DNA from: JACDAN01 sp963842235
GTDB lineage: Bacteria; Actinomycetota; Thermoleophilia; Gaiellales; Gaiellaceae
Direction: 5' to 3'
Length of the DNA stretch: 64,000 bases
Assembly: GCA_963842235.1 (NCBI GenBank)
Contig: CAWJFT010000001.1
Span: forward strand, 434,001-498,000
The translations under genes and the position numbers were made by a program. Below, one piece after another: positions 31,439 to 40,175 of the stretch. Below the pieces are notes generated by a model that worked only from the letters and a program-made list of their open reading frames with translations, had not been told where the DNA came from and did no database searches. Position 1 is the stretch's first letter, and every line of letters begins with the position of its first letter.

Positions 31439-32781
31439 GCGACGACGGCGGTGGCCGTTCCGGTGATGAGGCCGTGCTCGGCGAGCAGGTCGGCAAGCGT
31501 CGGCTCGCCCAGCTCCTGCAGCCGGTAGGTGACGCGGAGCGCCGGCTTGTCGAAGTCGATCACACGGCGCAGGTCGATCGGCGTCCCGATCAGGACGACG
31601 TCGGCGTCCGAGCGCTCGATCGTCTCGCGGAGCTCCTGCATCTGCTCGCGCCCGTACCCCATCGCCGGCAGGAGGTCCGTGATGTGCGGCCACTCCTCCA
31701 GCGTCTTGGCGATCGAGCCGACCGCGAAGGGCCTGGGGTCGACGAGCTCCGCGGCGCCGTTGGCTTTCGCCGCGAGCACGGCTGCGCCGTAGGCCATCTC
31801 GCCGTGCGTCAGCGTGGGGCCGTCCTCGATCGCGAGCACGCGGCGGCCCTTGATCTGGAGGCCGTTCTCCTCGATGTGGATCGGTGAGGCGGCAAGGACG
31901 ATTCTTGCGGCCGGATTGTGCGTTCGGATCGAATCGAGCACGGCCTCGACGCCTTCCGGCGGCGCCGAGTCGACCTTGTTGACGACGCACACATCGGCCA
32001 TGCGGAGGTTCGTCTCGCCCGGGTGGTACCGAAGCTCGTGACCGGGGCGATGCGGATCGACGACGACGATGTGAAGATTGGGCTTGATGAACGGCGTGTC
32101 GTTGTTGCCGCCGTCCCACACGATCACGTCCGCCTCCTGCTCGGCCCGGTCGAGGATCGCCGCGTAGTCGATCCCGGCGAAGACGAGGTTGCCTTCGGCA
32201 AGGTGCGGCTCGTACTCCTCCCGCTCCTCGATCGTGCAGTCGGCCGCGTCGAGATCGGCGTAGTCGGCGAAGCGCTGGACGGCCTGCTTGGTCAGGTCGC
32301 CATAGGGCATGGGATGGCGGAGCACGGCAACCCGCTTCCCGTCGTTGCGGAGCAGCGCCGCGACGTGCCGCGTCGTCTGGCTCTTGCCCGAGCCGGTCCG
32401 GACCGCGCACACGGCGACGACCGGCTTGGACGACGTCAGCATCGTCTCGTCCGGCGGCAGGAGCGTGAACTCGGCGCCGGCGGCGAGCACGCGGGAGCCG
32501 ACATGCATCACGTGCTCGTGCGTCACGTCGGAGTAGGAGAAGACGACGTCGTCGACACGATGGTCGCGAATCAACTCCTCGAGCTCTGCTTCCCGGTGGA
32601 TGCGGATGCCGTCCGGGTACAGATTCCCGGCGAGCTCGGCTGGATAGACCCGGCCGTCGATGTTGGGGATCTGCGTCGCAGTGAACGCGACGACCTCGTA
32701 CTCGGGCCGCCCCCGGTAGGCGAGGTTGAAGTTGTGGAAGTCCCGACCCGCGGCGCCCACGATCAGGACTCGTCTGCGCAT
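31435..32781 (-). CDS. Cyclic 2,3-diphosphoglycerate synthetase-like P-loop protein
   Basis: 448 residues from ATG 32781, with TACTCT six bases upstream (leaderless type). The N-terminal Rossmann part is RVLIVGAAGRDFHNFNLAYR. The central P-loop is VCAVRTGSGKSQTTRHVAAL, and DVIVWDGGNNDTPFIKPNL is the Walker B-like segment seen in cyclic-2,3-diphosphoglycerate synthetases and related GTPase-like proteins. VVNKVDSAP fits an NKxD guanine-specificity motif. In methanogens the enzyme makes the solute cDPG; in bacteria the role of these homologues is unclear. Translationally coupled to carbamate kinase, pointing to phosphorylated-carboxylate chemistry. Confidence 0.85.
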   Translation of the reverse strand: MRRRVLIVGAAGRDFHNFNLAYRGRPEYEVVAFTATQIPNIDGRVYPAELAGNLYPDGIRIHREAELEELIRDHRVDDVVFSYSDVTHEHVMHVGSRVLAAGAEFTLLPPDETMLTSSKPVVAVCAVRTGSGKSQTTRHVAALLRNDGKRVAVLRHPMPYGDLTKQAVQRFADYADLDAADCTIEEREEYEPHLAEGNLVFAGIDYAAILDRAEQEADVIVWDGGNNDTPFIKPNLHIVVVDPHRPGHELRYHPGETNLRMADVCVVNKVDSAPPEGVEAVLDSIRTHNPAARIVLAASPIHIEENGLQIKGRRVLAIEDGPTLTHGEMAYGAAVLAAKANGAAELVDPRPFAVGSIAKTLEEWPHITDLLPAMGYGREQMQELRETIERSDADVVLIGTPIDLRRVIDFDKPALRVTYRLQELGEPTLADLLAEHGLITGTATAVVA

Positions 32782-32851
32782 GAATAAAGAGTATTCAGTT
32801 TCCAGGACGTCGCGGTCCGGACCAGCCCCGCCGTTCGGTTAGATTCGCACC

Positions 32852-33379
32852 ATGGCCCGGTTTCCAGAGGCGCTGAACGAGCAGGTCGCGTACGAGTTCG
32901 CGGCGTCGCAGCAGTACGTCGCGATCGCCGCCCATTACGACGCGGAGACGCTCCCGCAGCTTGCGACCACCTTCTACCGTCAGGCGGTCGAGGAGCGAAA
33001 CCACGCGATGATGATCGTCCAGTTCCTCCTGGATGCAGACCTGCCCGTCAAGATTCCGGGCGTCGAGGCACCCCGCACCGACTTCGGGAGTTCCACGGAG
33101 CCCGTCGAGCTCGCCCTCGAGCAGGAGAAGCGCGTGACCGATCAGATCACGGCGCTCGTCGCGCTCGCGCGCGAAGAGGGCAACCTGGTCGGCGAGCAGT
33201 TCCTCCACTGGTTCCTGCAGGAGCAGCGCGAGGAGGTCGCCTCGATGGCTGACTTGCTCCGGATCGTCGAGCGTGCCGGCGACAACGTGCTCCTCGTCGA
33301 GGAGTACCTCGCGCGCACGAGCGGCGAAGCGAGCCCGCTCGAGGCAGGCGCGCCTCCTGCGGCAGGCGGCGCGCTCTAG
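32852..33379 (+). CDS. Ferritin-like iron storage protein
   Basis: 175 residues from ATG 32852, with TAGATT six bases upstream. The four-helix bundle has ALNEQVAYEFAASQQYVAIA (helix A with Glu), FYRQAVEERNHAMMIVQFLL (E..H ferroxidase ligands) and EGNLVGEQFLHWFLQEQREE (helix C/D Glu and Gln). These are the ferroxidase residues of bacterial ferritins. An Ala/Gly/Pro tail of 20 residues extends the usual length. The stop overlaps the convergent peptidase stop by four bases. Iron oxidation and storage are inferred from the family. Confidence 0.92.
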   Translation: MARFPEALNEQVAYEFAASQQYVAIAAHYDAETLPQLATTFYRQAVEERNHAMMIVQFLLDADLPVKIPGVEAPRTDFGSSTEPVELALEQEKRVTDQITALVALAREEGNLVGEQFLHWFLQEQREEVASMADLLRIVERAGDNVLLVEEYLARTSGEASPLEAGAPPAAGGAL

Positions 33380-34872
33380 CTCAGCTGCTCGCGGAGGGTC
33401 TGGGCGAAGGCCTCAAGCTCGAGCTCCTCGCCGGTGACCTCGCCAAGGAGCTCGTCCCCGTTCAGGCGGTGGCCTTCGGACCAGAGCTCGCGGAGCATCC
33501 CGCCTGCCTTCCGGTCGGCGAACCAGCCTGACCCGAAGCGCTCGCGGAAGTGCTCGCGCAGCTGCGCCTGCAGTGCCCACGAGCGGAGATAGCCAGTGAC
33601 GTAGAAGCTCGAGTCGATGTCGCCCAGGAAGTCGGTCGGGCTGGGCTCGATCTTCAGCGCGTCGCCGAGCAGCTCGATGTAACGCGACGACAGGGCCTCC
33701 TGATCGAGGCCGCGCCGGCCATGGAACTCGAGCTCGTAGAGCAGCTTCGCGCAGTAGCGGCGCAGGAGGTAGAGCGAGCCGGTTGCGGCCTCTGCCGTCC
33801 ACTCCTCCGGCTTCGGGAAGTCGAGCCGACGCGAGAGCCAGCCCGGTTCCATCAGCAGGTGCTCCATCAGCGTCGCCCAGGCCTCGGTGACGGCGACGTC
33901 GCCGAGGCGCTTCGCCTCGACGGGGAGATCCTCGTCCACATGGGCGTAGTGCTCCGTGTGGCCGGCTTCGTGGAAGAGCGCGCGCCAGTCGTCGGCGCCG
34001 CCCATCGGCTGGATGACGAGGACGACACGGCCGGGCACCTCGATCGGCGCGCAGAAGGCCCGTGGGCTCTTCTTCGGCCGCTGCTCGATGTCGAGCTCCA
34101 CATTCTCCTGCGAGCGGAGATCGATGCCGAGGTCGGCGAGCGTGACCTCGAGCGCCGGCATCATCTTCTGGGCCGGGAACGCCTGGTCCCAGCCGACGGC
34201 GCGGAAGACGCGCGTCACGTCCCACCGCTCCGCGTCGTCGAGGCCGACGCCGGCTCGCAGCCGGAAGAGCCGATCGGCCGTTTCCTCGTACAGCCGCTCC
34301 GTCGACTCCAGCACCTCGCGACACTGGTCGGCAAGCGCCTCGAGCCGGAAACCGAACCGGCGGTAGAGGTCGGCATAGGTCTCTGACCCCAGGCTGGGAA
34401 TCGCGTCGTCGACCGTCTCGGCGGCGTCCGCGAGAATCGGGTTGATGTGCTCCTCGGTCAGGCGGTTTCTGGCCTTCTCGAGCCGCTGTCGCCGATCACG
34501 GTCGTCCTCGTTGGCCATCGTCGGACGGATCATTCGGTAGCCCACCGTCTCGCCGTCGACGGTTGCCTCGAGCTCGGCCTCGAGGGCGGCGGTCTTTTCG
34601 CTGTGCTCCCGGGTCAGCTCGGCGAGGTAGTTCTCGCAGGCGAAGCGCCACAGCTCGTCCACCCCGTGATCGCCGTCGACCGCCTGGCCGAGCGCCTGTG
34701 CTTGCTCCAGCGTCGAGAGTTCCGGATAGCGCTGGTAGATCGGCTCGAGGTCGAGCGTGTCCTTGTGACCGGCGTAGTGGAGGTAGTACTCCTCGTCGAG
34801 CTCGGCGACGAACCGGTCGATCCGCTCCCGGTAGGTGTCGAGCTCGCGGGTGGTGGGCGGCGCTTCCGGCAC
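33376..34872 (-). CDS. Zincin peptidase (M3-like, HEAGH)
   Basis: 498 residues from GTG 34872. The first 250 residues are helical. The active site DDWRALFHEAGHTEHYAHVD (HExxH) is followed about 30 residues later by AVTEAWATLMEHLLMEPGWL, whose Glu is the third zinc ligand. This layout fits the gluzincin M3/M32 peptidase group, but with a shorter N-terminal lid than classical oligopeptidases (about 600). No signal peptide, so cytoplasmic. TATCCT lies eight bases upstream and overlaps the divergent promoter of the yjbQ-like gene. Specificity unknown. Confidence 0.85.
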   Translation of the reverse strand: MPEAPPTTRELDTYRERIDRFVAELDEEYYLHYAGHKDTLDLEPIYQRYPELSTLEQAQALGQAVDGDHGVDELWRFACENYLAELTREHSEKTAALEAELEATVDGETVGYRMIRPTMANEDDRDRRQRLEKARNRLTEEHINPILADAAETVDDAIPSLGSETYADLYRRFGFRLEALADQCREVLESTERLYEETADRLFRLRAGVGLDDAERWDVTRVFRAVGWDQAFPAQKMMPALEVTLADLGIDLRSQENVELDIEQRPKKSPRAFCAPIEVPGRVVLVIQPMGGADDWRALFHEAGHTEHYAHVDEDLPVEAKRLGDVAVTEAWATLMEHLLMEPGWLSRRLDFPKPEEWTAEAATGSLYLLRRYCAKLLYELEFHGRRGLDQEALSSRYIELLGDALKIEPSPTDFLGDIDSSFYVTGYLRSWALQAQLREHFRERFGSGWFADRKAGGMLRELWSEGHRLNGDELLGEVTGEELELEAFAQTLREQLS

Positions 34873-34897
34873 GGCCTCGTAGGATAGTTAGCGCCTG

Positions 34898-35293
34898 ATG
34901 CGTGAGATCAGCCTCCGGAGTGAGCGGCGCACCCAGCTGATCGAGATCACGCGCGACGTCGAGCTCGCGCTGGAGGGCTCCGGAGGATCGGCCGTCCTCG
35001 TCTTCGTGCCGCACACGACCGCCGGCGTGACGATCAACGAGCACGCAGACCCGGCCGTGGCGCGCGACTTCGAGCGCGCGCTGGAACGATTGGTCCGCGA
35101 CGACTGGGGCTGGGAGCACGTCGAAGCGGGCGAGGAGAACGCCCCCTCGCACATCCGCTCCGCGCTGATGAGCCCGCAGGTCGTCGTTCCGGTGGTGAAC
35201 GGCCGCCTCGCGCTCGGGACCTGGCAAGGGATCTTCTTCTGCGAGTTCGACGGGCCGCGAACCCGCAAGGTGCTCGTCACCGCGTTGCAGTGA
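34898..35293 (+). CDS. yjbQ: YjbQ/UPF0047 family protein
   Basis: 131 residues from ATG 34898, with TAGTTA seven bases upstream. The family core is clear: GSAVLVFVPHTTAGVTINEH with the HTTA motif, HIRSALMSPQVVVPVVNGRL, and GTWQGIFFCEFDGPRTRKVL near the C-terminus. YjbQ proteins form trimers; a weak thiamine-phosphate-synthase activity has been reported for some and the true role is open. The stop overlaps the next gene (ABC ATPase) by four bases. The divergent peptidase shares its promoter region. Confidence 0.9.
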   Translation: MREISLRSERRTQLIEITRDVELALEGSGGSAVLVFVPHTTAGVTINEHADPAVARDFERALERLVRDDWGWEHVEAGEENAPSHIRSALMSPQVVVPVVNGRLALGTWQGIFFCEFDGPRTRKVLVTALQ

Positions 35294-36181
35294 TCGAGGT
35301 CGAGCACCTCACGAAGCGCTACGGCAAGACGGTCGCCGTCGACGACCTCTCCTTCCGGGTGACCCCCGGACGGATCACGGGATTTCTCGGCCCCAACGGC
35401 GCGGGGAAGACAACCACGCTGAAGGCGATCCTCGCCCTCGTTCGCCCTACGTCCGGAACCACCCGCGTACTGGGCAAGCACTACCGCGACCTCGATGAGC
35501 CGATTCGCAAAGTCGGGGCCGTCCTCGAGACCTCGCGCTACCACCCCGGCCGATCGGGGCGGAACCACCTCCGTGTCGTGGCGGCGCAGGCGGGAATCCC
35601 TCGTGCCCGTGTCGAGGAGGTGCTCGAGCTCGTGGCCATGAGCCGGGACGGGAAGCGCCGAGTCGGTGGGTACTCGCTCGGCATGCGGCAACGGCTGGGG
35701 TTGGCCGCAGCGCTGCTCGGCGATCCGGAGCTCCTGATCCTCGACGAGCCGGCGAACGGGCTCGATCCGGCCGGGATCCGCTGGCTGCGCGACCTTCTGC
35801 GTTCGCTCTCCTCGAGAGGGTCGCACGATCCTCGTCTCGAGCCATGTCCTCGCGGAGGTGGAGCAGATCGCCGACGAGGTCGTGATCATCCACCGCGGGC
35901 GCTTCGTGACCCAGTCGTCCACCGCGGAGCTCGCGGCGCGGGCTGCGGCCGGCGTACGAGTGCGGAGCCCACAGGCTGAGCGGCTCCGCGACGTGCTCAT
36001 TGGCGCGGGGATGAGCGTGGCCGAGATGGACGGCGGTGCGCTCGCCGTGTCGGACGGGACGCCCGAGCGCGTCGGCGAGCTCGCGGCCGCCAACGGCATC
36101 GTCCTCCACGAGCTCGCGGCGGAGAAGGCCACGCTCGAAGAGGCGTTCCTCGAGCTCACGGGCGGTGAGACGACGACATGA
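35290..36181 (+). pseudogene. ABC transporter ATP-binding protein, frameshifted
   Basis: The first 180 codons give a complete DrrA/CcmA-type ATPase core: Walker A LGPNGAGKTTTLKAI, signature YSLGMRQRLGLAAAL, Walker B LLILDEPANGLDP. After LLRSLS the frame turns to nonsense, while the next frame resumes as RTILVSSHVLAEVEQIADEV and runs to 36181 with the expected C-terminal domain. One surplus A at about 35815 (TCG-A-GAGGGT) accounts for the break. The repaired protein is about 296 residues. Coupled upstream to yjbQ and downstream to the permease (ATGA). If the frameshift is real the exporter is dead; sequencing error is equally possible. Confidence 0.85.
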
Positions 36182-36921
36182 GGCTGCTCCACGCCGAGGC
36201 GCTGAAGGTGCGGACTGCGCCTCGAACGCTGATCGGGCTCGTGCTCGGCCTCTTCGCGCTCGTTGCCCTCGGAGCCGGTTCGACCGCGAGCGGCGTCCAC
36301 CGGTCGCCGCTCGGTGAGGAGGACACGGTCTGGGACGTGATCACCGTTGCGACGACGGCGGTGATCTTCACGTTGGTCCTCGGGATCTTGATCGTGACCT
36401 GGGAGTACCGCCACGGCACGATCACCCAGACATTCCTCGCCACGCCGCAGCGTGAACGCGTCATGACCGCCAAGTACGCGATCTCGGGCGCGACCGGCGC
36501 CGTCCTTGGAGGGCTCTCGGTCCTCGTCGTGGTCGTGACCATGCTCTTCTGGGTCTCGTTCGACCTCACCTCGGGGCAGTGGCAGCTGATCGGGAGAATC
36601 GTCTTCGCCGCGGCGCTCTGGGGCATCATGGGCGCCGGTCTCGGGGCGCTGCTCCAGTCCCAGGTGGGCGCGATCGTGACGGCCTTCGTCTGGTTTCTCG
36701 TCGCCGAGCCGCTGATCGGAGTGCGCTTCGACCACTTCGCAGACTATTTGCCCGGTGGCGCGCTCGATCGGCTCACAGCCCGCGGTTCGGTCGAAGGAAT
36801 CCAGGAAGGTCCGAGCGGCGCCTCGTTCGGCCTCTGGGGTGCGGCGCTCATCGCCGTGGGCTATGCGGTGGGCGTCGCCGTCCTCGGCGCCGCCTCCGCG
36901 CTGTGGCGCGACGTCAGCTGA
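36178..36921 (+). CDS. ABC-2 type transporter permease
   Basis: 247 residues from ATG 36178, overlapping the ATPase stop as ATGA. Six hydrophobic segments are present, including TLIGLVLGLFALVALGAGST, VITVATTAVIFTLVLGILIV and AAALWGIMGAGLGALLQSQV. The EYRHGTITQTFLATPQRERV loop after helix 2 is typical of ABC-2 permeases of the drug/lipid export class. With the preceding ATPase it forms a two-gene exporter. The last 61 bp overlap antisense with the 3' end of the BtuF-like gene. Substrate cannot be predicted. Confidence 0.87.
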   Translation: MRLLHAEALKVRTAPRTLIGLVLGLFALVALGAGSTASGVHRSPLGEEDTVWDVITVATTAVIFTLVLGILIVTWEYRHGTITQTFLATPQRERVMTAKYAISGATGAVLGGLSVLVVVVTMLFWVSFDLTSGQWQLIGRIVFAAALWGIMGAGLGALLQSQVGAIVTAFVWFLVAEPLIGVRFDHFADYLPGGALDRLTARGSVEGIQEGPSGASFGLWGAALIAVGYAVGVAVLGAASALWRDVS

Positions 36922-37772
36922 ACCGCCGGGAGACCCGGATCGGGACAGGCGTCTGGATGCAGGAGGTGCCCGAGTTGGCGAACGCCGTCGGCGACCCTCG
37001 GCGACGGGCGCGAGTAGTAGGCGTTTGCGTCAACCGCGACGCTCGGCGCGGGCAAGTCGGCACCGCGAGCCTCCTCGGCTCCGCGATTGGCATCGAAGCC
37101 GCACGCGGCGACGATCACGACCTCCGGTCGCTCGGCACGCACCGCACTCCAACTGACTGGGAATGAGGGCTGTCCGGCCCGTCCCAGCACGTCCTGCCCG
37201 CCTGCTGCGGCCACCATCTCGGGAAGCCAGTGCCCCGCGGCAAACGGCGGGTCGATCCACTCGGCGACGAAGACCCGGCGGGTGGGACGGCCCGCGACTG
37301 CCCATCTGACTGCGTCGATCGCCGAGCGCATCTCTTCGACAACGTGGCGTCCTCGCTCGGGAACGCCAAGCCGCTGAGCGAGCGTCTCGACCGAACGCGC
37401 GATGTCGTCCAGCGTGGCCGGGTTGAGCGAAATCACCTCAGCGCCGACCGGGCAGAGGCTCGAGACATCGTCAGCCGAAACGGCGCAGACGGTGCAGAGA
37501 TCCTGCGTCACGATCACGTCCGGCGCGAGCGTCGCGAGCACTTCCTCGTCGACGGCGTAGAGGGAGCGGCCGTCGGCCACGGCGTCCCTCACCGCGGAGT
37601 CGATCTCGGGACTCGTCAGCGTCGAGGAGTCGACACGCGAGGCTGTGACGACCGGGAGACCGCGCGCTTCCGGGGGCCAGTCGCACTCCTCCGAGACGCC
37701 GACGAGCGAGTCGATGAGCCCGAGACGGCCGATGATCTCGGTGGCGCTGGGGAGGAGGGAGCAAATGCGCAC
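36861..37772 (-). CDS. BtuF-like cobalamin/metal-chelate-binding protein without signal peptide
   Basis: 303 residues from GTG 37772. The fold is the periplasmic-binding class III: MRICSLLPSATEIIGRLGLI at the start, LVGVSEECDWPPEARGLPVV, and VFVAEWIDPPFAAGHWLPEM, as in cobalamin-binding proteins. There is no export signal, so it is predicted cytoplasmic, as in a known subset annotated as cobalamin-binding. The C-terminal 60 residues overlap the convergent permease gene and look low in conservation. TAGAGT is nine bases upstream. Possible link to the B12-binding MerR regulator elsewhere in the window, not shown by context. Confidence 0.82.
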   Translation of the reverse strand: MRICSLLPSATEIIGRLGLIDSLVGVSEECDWPPEARGLPVVTASRVDSSTLTSPEIDSAVRDAVADGRSLYAVDEEVLATLAPDVIVTQDLCTVCAVSADDVSSLCPVGAEVISLNPATLDDIARSVETLAQRLGVPERGRHVVEEMRSAIDAVRWAVAGRPTRRVFVAEWIDPPFAAGHWLPEMVAAAGGQDVLGRAGQPSFPVSWSAVRAERPEVVIVAACGFDANRGAEEARGADLPAPSVAVDANAYYSRPSPRVADGVRQLGHLLHPDACPDPGLPAVQLTSRHSAEAAPRTATPTA

Positions 37773-37808
37773 CGGCCGGCCACTCTATCCCCGGGCTAGG
37801 CTGGCTTC

Positions 37809-39176
37809 GTGGCCGCCCCCGTAACGCGTGACCAGGAGCTCGAGCTCTCGGTCGAGTCGCTCGCTTTCGGCGGCAACGGTGTTGCGCGGCTGAACGGGTT
37901 CGTCGTCTTCGTCCGCCGCGGTCTTCCGGGAGACAAGGTGAGGGCCCGCGTGACGAAGGTGCAGCGGCGGCACGCGGAGGCGCTCGCCGTCGAGGTGCTC
38001 GAGCCGAGCCCGCTGCGGGTGGAGGCGCCGTGTGAGCATTACCCCGCCTGCGGCGGCTGCCGGTTCCAGGATCTGGCGTACGAGGCGCAGCTCGAGGCGA
38101 AGGCCGGTCAGGTACGCGACGCGCTCGTCCGCATCGCGGGGATCCCGGAACCGCCGCTCGAGCCGATCGTCCCGGCCGAGTCGATCTTCCACTACAGGAA
38201 CAAGCTCGAGTACTCGTTCACGGAAACGCTGGAGGGCCCGACGCTCGGCTTCCACCGGGCCGGTCGCTGGGACGAGGTCCTGAGCATCGAACGCTGCTGG
38301 CTGACGACCGACCTCGGGAATGCCGTCCGCCTGGCTGTTCGGGAGTGGGCCCGAGAGGCCGGTCTTCGCGCGTACGACCAGGCCGAGGGCACCGGGTATC
38401 TGCGCCACCTCGTCTATCGCGAAGGACGGAACACCGGGCAGGTGCTCGTCCAGCTCGTGACGGCGCCCGGCGAGCTCCATGACGCCGACGGGCTCGTGGC
38501 TGCGCTGCGCCGCTTTCCGGAGGTGCGGTCGATTCACCACTCGGTCAACGAGACACCGGCGGAGGTGACGAATCTGCCGACGACGCTGCTCTGGGGCGAG
38601 GATGCGATCGAAGAGGAGCTCCATGGGTTGCGCTTCCGTATCCGCCCGGGCGCCTTCCTCCAGACGAATACGGCCATGGCCGAGCGCCTCTACGAAGTCG
38701 CGATCGAGTTCGCGTCGCTCACGGGAAAGGAGACGGTGTGGGATCTCTACTGCGGGATCGGGTCTATCGGCCTCGCGATGGCGCGGGATTCGCTGACCGT
38801 CTGGGGCGTCGACCTCTCCGAGGAGTCGATTGCCTGCGCGCTCGAGAACGCCGACTTGAACGGGATCATGAACGCTGCCTTCTTTGCAGGCGACGTCGGC
38901 CAGTCGGTGGAGGAGCTCAAGGACCGATCCGGTGCGCCCGATATCGTCGTCGTCGATCCACCGCGGGCCGGGTTGTCCGGCAAGGCCGTGCGGCGGCTCG
39001 GGCGCATCGGCGCGCCGAGGATCGTCTACGTCTCCTGCAATCCGACCACGCTCGCGGGGAACGTCAAGCAGCTAGCGGCGGACTGGGGCTATGAGCTCCG
39101 CCGCGCGCGCCCGGTGGACATGTTCCCGCACACGCCGCACGTCGAGGCCGTGGCGCTGCTCGAGCGGGCCGGATGA
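37809..39176 (+). CDS. rlmD: 23S rRNA (uracil-C5)-methyltransferase RlmD/TrmA family
   Basis: 455 residues from GTG 37809, with TAGGCT six bases upstream. A TRAM-like N-terminal domain (LELSVESLAFGGNGVARLNG) precedes an iron-sulphur motif APCEHYPACGGCRFQDLAYE (CxxxxxCxxC), then the SAM-binding VWDLYCGIGSIGLAMARDSL, the DPPRAGLSGKAVRRLG region and the catalytic Cys in IVYVSCNPTTLAGNVKQLA. The C-terminal DMFPHTPHVEAVALLER is the family signature. It methylates a uridine at C5 in rRNA or tRNA; RlmD is the likeliest of the TrmA subfamilies, and the exact position is inferred. Confidence 0.9.
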   Translation: MAAPVTRDQELELSVESLAFGGNGVARLNGFVVFVRRGLPGDKVRARVTKVQRRHAEALAVEVLEPSPLRVEAPCEHYPACGGCRFQDLAYEAQLEAKAGQVRDALVRIAGIPEPPLEPIVPAESIFHYRNKLEYSFTETLEGPTLGFHRAGRWDEVLSIERCWLTTDLGNAVRLAVREWAREAGLRAYDQAEGTGYLRHLVYREGRNTGQVLVQLVTAPGELHDADGLVAALRRFPEVRSIHHSVNETPAEVTNLPTTLLWGEDAIEEELHGLRFRIRPGAFLQTNTAMAERLYEVAIEFASLTGKETVWDLYCGIGSIGLAMARDSLTVWGVDLSEESIACALENADLNGIMNAAFFAGDVGQSVEELKDRSGAPDIVVVDPPRAGLSGKAVRRLGRIGAPRIVYVSCNPTTLAGNVKQLAADWGYELRRARPVDMFPHTPHVEAVALLERAG

Positions 39177-39216
39177 CGTCTGAGGCCATGTCTGGGGGCC
39201 AGGCCCCGGGACCTGT

Positions 39217-39462
39217 CTAAACCGGTCGAGTCCGCGGTCGCAGCCGGGCGACGAGCGCCACCGCCGACACGATCGCCCACACGCCCTCCAGCAGCAGGAA
39301 GCCCCACTGCTCCTCGTGCCACGCGAGGATCGCCAGCGCCGTCGCCCCGACGAGGTTCAAGCCGATGTACCAGTACGAACGCTGGTTGAGCAGGCCGAAC
39401 TGCGCCAGCGCGTAGGCGGCGAGGATCAGCAGCGCGCCGACTATCTGGGCCGCTTGCGCCAC
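39217..39462 (-). CDS. CBU_0592-like small membrane protein
   Basis: 81 residues from GTG 39462, overlapping the previous gene by 22 bp. Three hydrophobic segments: AQIVGALLILAAYALAQFGL, SYWYIGLNLVGATALAILAW and WGFLLLEGVWAIVSAVALVA. The order QxxGxxLILxAY ... NxxGAxxLxxxA ... LLEGVWxxVS fits the CBU_0592 family, small membrane proteins sometimes found beside two-component or cyclic-nucleotide sensors. Here the partner is an unknown integral membrane protein. Function unknown. Confidence 0.75.
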   Translation of the reverse strand: MAQAAQIVGALLILAAYALAQFGLLNQRSYWYIGLNLVGATALAILAWHEEQWGFLLLEGVWAIVSAVALVARLRPRTRPV

Positions 39463-40175
39463 TGCTGGAACTCCCGCCAGAGCAAATCGACATTGGGGAT
39501 CAGAAAGCCGAACGCAAGTCCCGGCAGCGCCGGCAGCCCGCCCACGTCCCACACCACGGCTATGAGCATCGTCAGGCCGAGCGAAAGGGTGAGTGCCACC
39601 CACGTCCAGCCGACGCGCAGGTTCCAGCGGTCGGCTGCCGCCAGGAACAACGCGAAGAACAGAAGATCCGGAAGGCCGAGGTTGGCGGAAGTCAGCCCGC
39701 CCGGCGCCGGGAAGGCGAACGAGAGTGTGTCGAAGATCTGCGGCTGCTCCTCGACGATGTGCCGCGTGGGCCCTCGCCAGACCGAGACCGCGTCGACCCA
39801 GGGGATGATGAGCGCGACGAGCGCAACCCAGAGAACGGTCTCGAAGTAGCCGAGGAACCAGAACCCGAAGCTGGTCATCAGCGCGAGCTTCGAGAAGTTC
39901 GCGAGCGCGTCCAGGCCGGCCGCCTCGAAGATCACGGTGACGACGAGAAACGCGGCGGCGAGCAGGAACAGGCCGTCTGCGCGGCGGTACGGCAAAACCA
40001 GGTAGACGAGCCCGAACACGGCCGGGATCAGGCAGAGGGCGATGAACGCCAGCTCCCACCACTTCGAGAGGTCGGCGAGGTCGTCGGTGAACGCGTAGTA
40101 CGCGCCGAGCGCGACGGCCAGCAGCGCGAAGGCGCCGGCGCGGGGGCTTAGTAGGGCGGAAGCTCGGCCCACCAT
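39441..40175 (-). CDS. Integral membrane protein, hypothetical
   Basis: 244 residues from ATG 40175 with about seven predicted helices, including AGAFALLAVALGAYYAFTDD, LAFIALCLIPAVFGLVYLVL and LFLLAAAFLVVTVIFEAAGL. Loops are short, and a conserved-looking Pro/Gly segment (FAFPAPGGLTSANLGLPDLL) sits near residue 155. No signature of a transporter or enzyme is visible. The gene starts inside the 3' end of the uracil-DNA-glycosylase-like gene (28-bp overlap) and ends inside the CBU_0592-like gene, so the three are co-transcribed. Function unknown. Confidence 0.75.
   Translation of the reverse strand: MVGRASALLSPRAGAFALLAVALGAYYAFTDDLADLSKWWELAFIALCLIPAVFGLVYLVLPYRRADGLFLLAAAFLVVTVIFEAAGLDALANFSKLALMTSFGFWFLGYFETVLWVALVALIIPWVDAVSVWRGPTRHIVEEQPQIFDTLSFAFPAPGGLTSANLGLPDLLFFALFLAAADRWNLRVGWTWVALTLSLGLTMLIAVVWDVGGLPALPGLAFGFLIPNVDLLWREFQQWRKRPR

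Noticed and set aside
39180..39216. Short ORF MSGGQAPGPV and a GGGG/CCCC hairpin
   Set aside because: Ten codons between convergent genes; at most a weak terminator.
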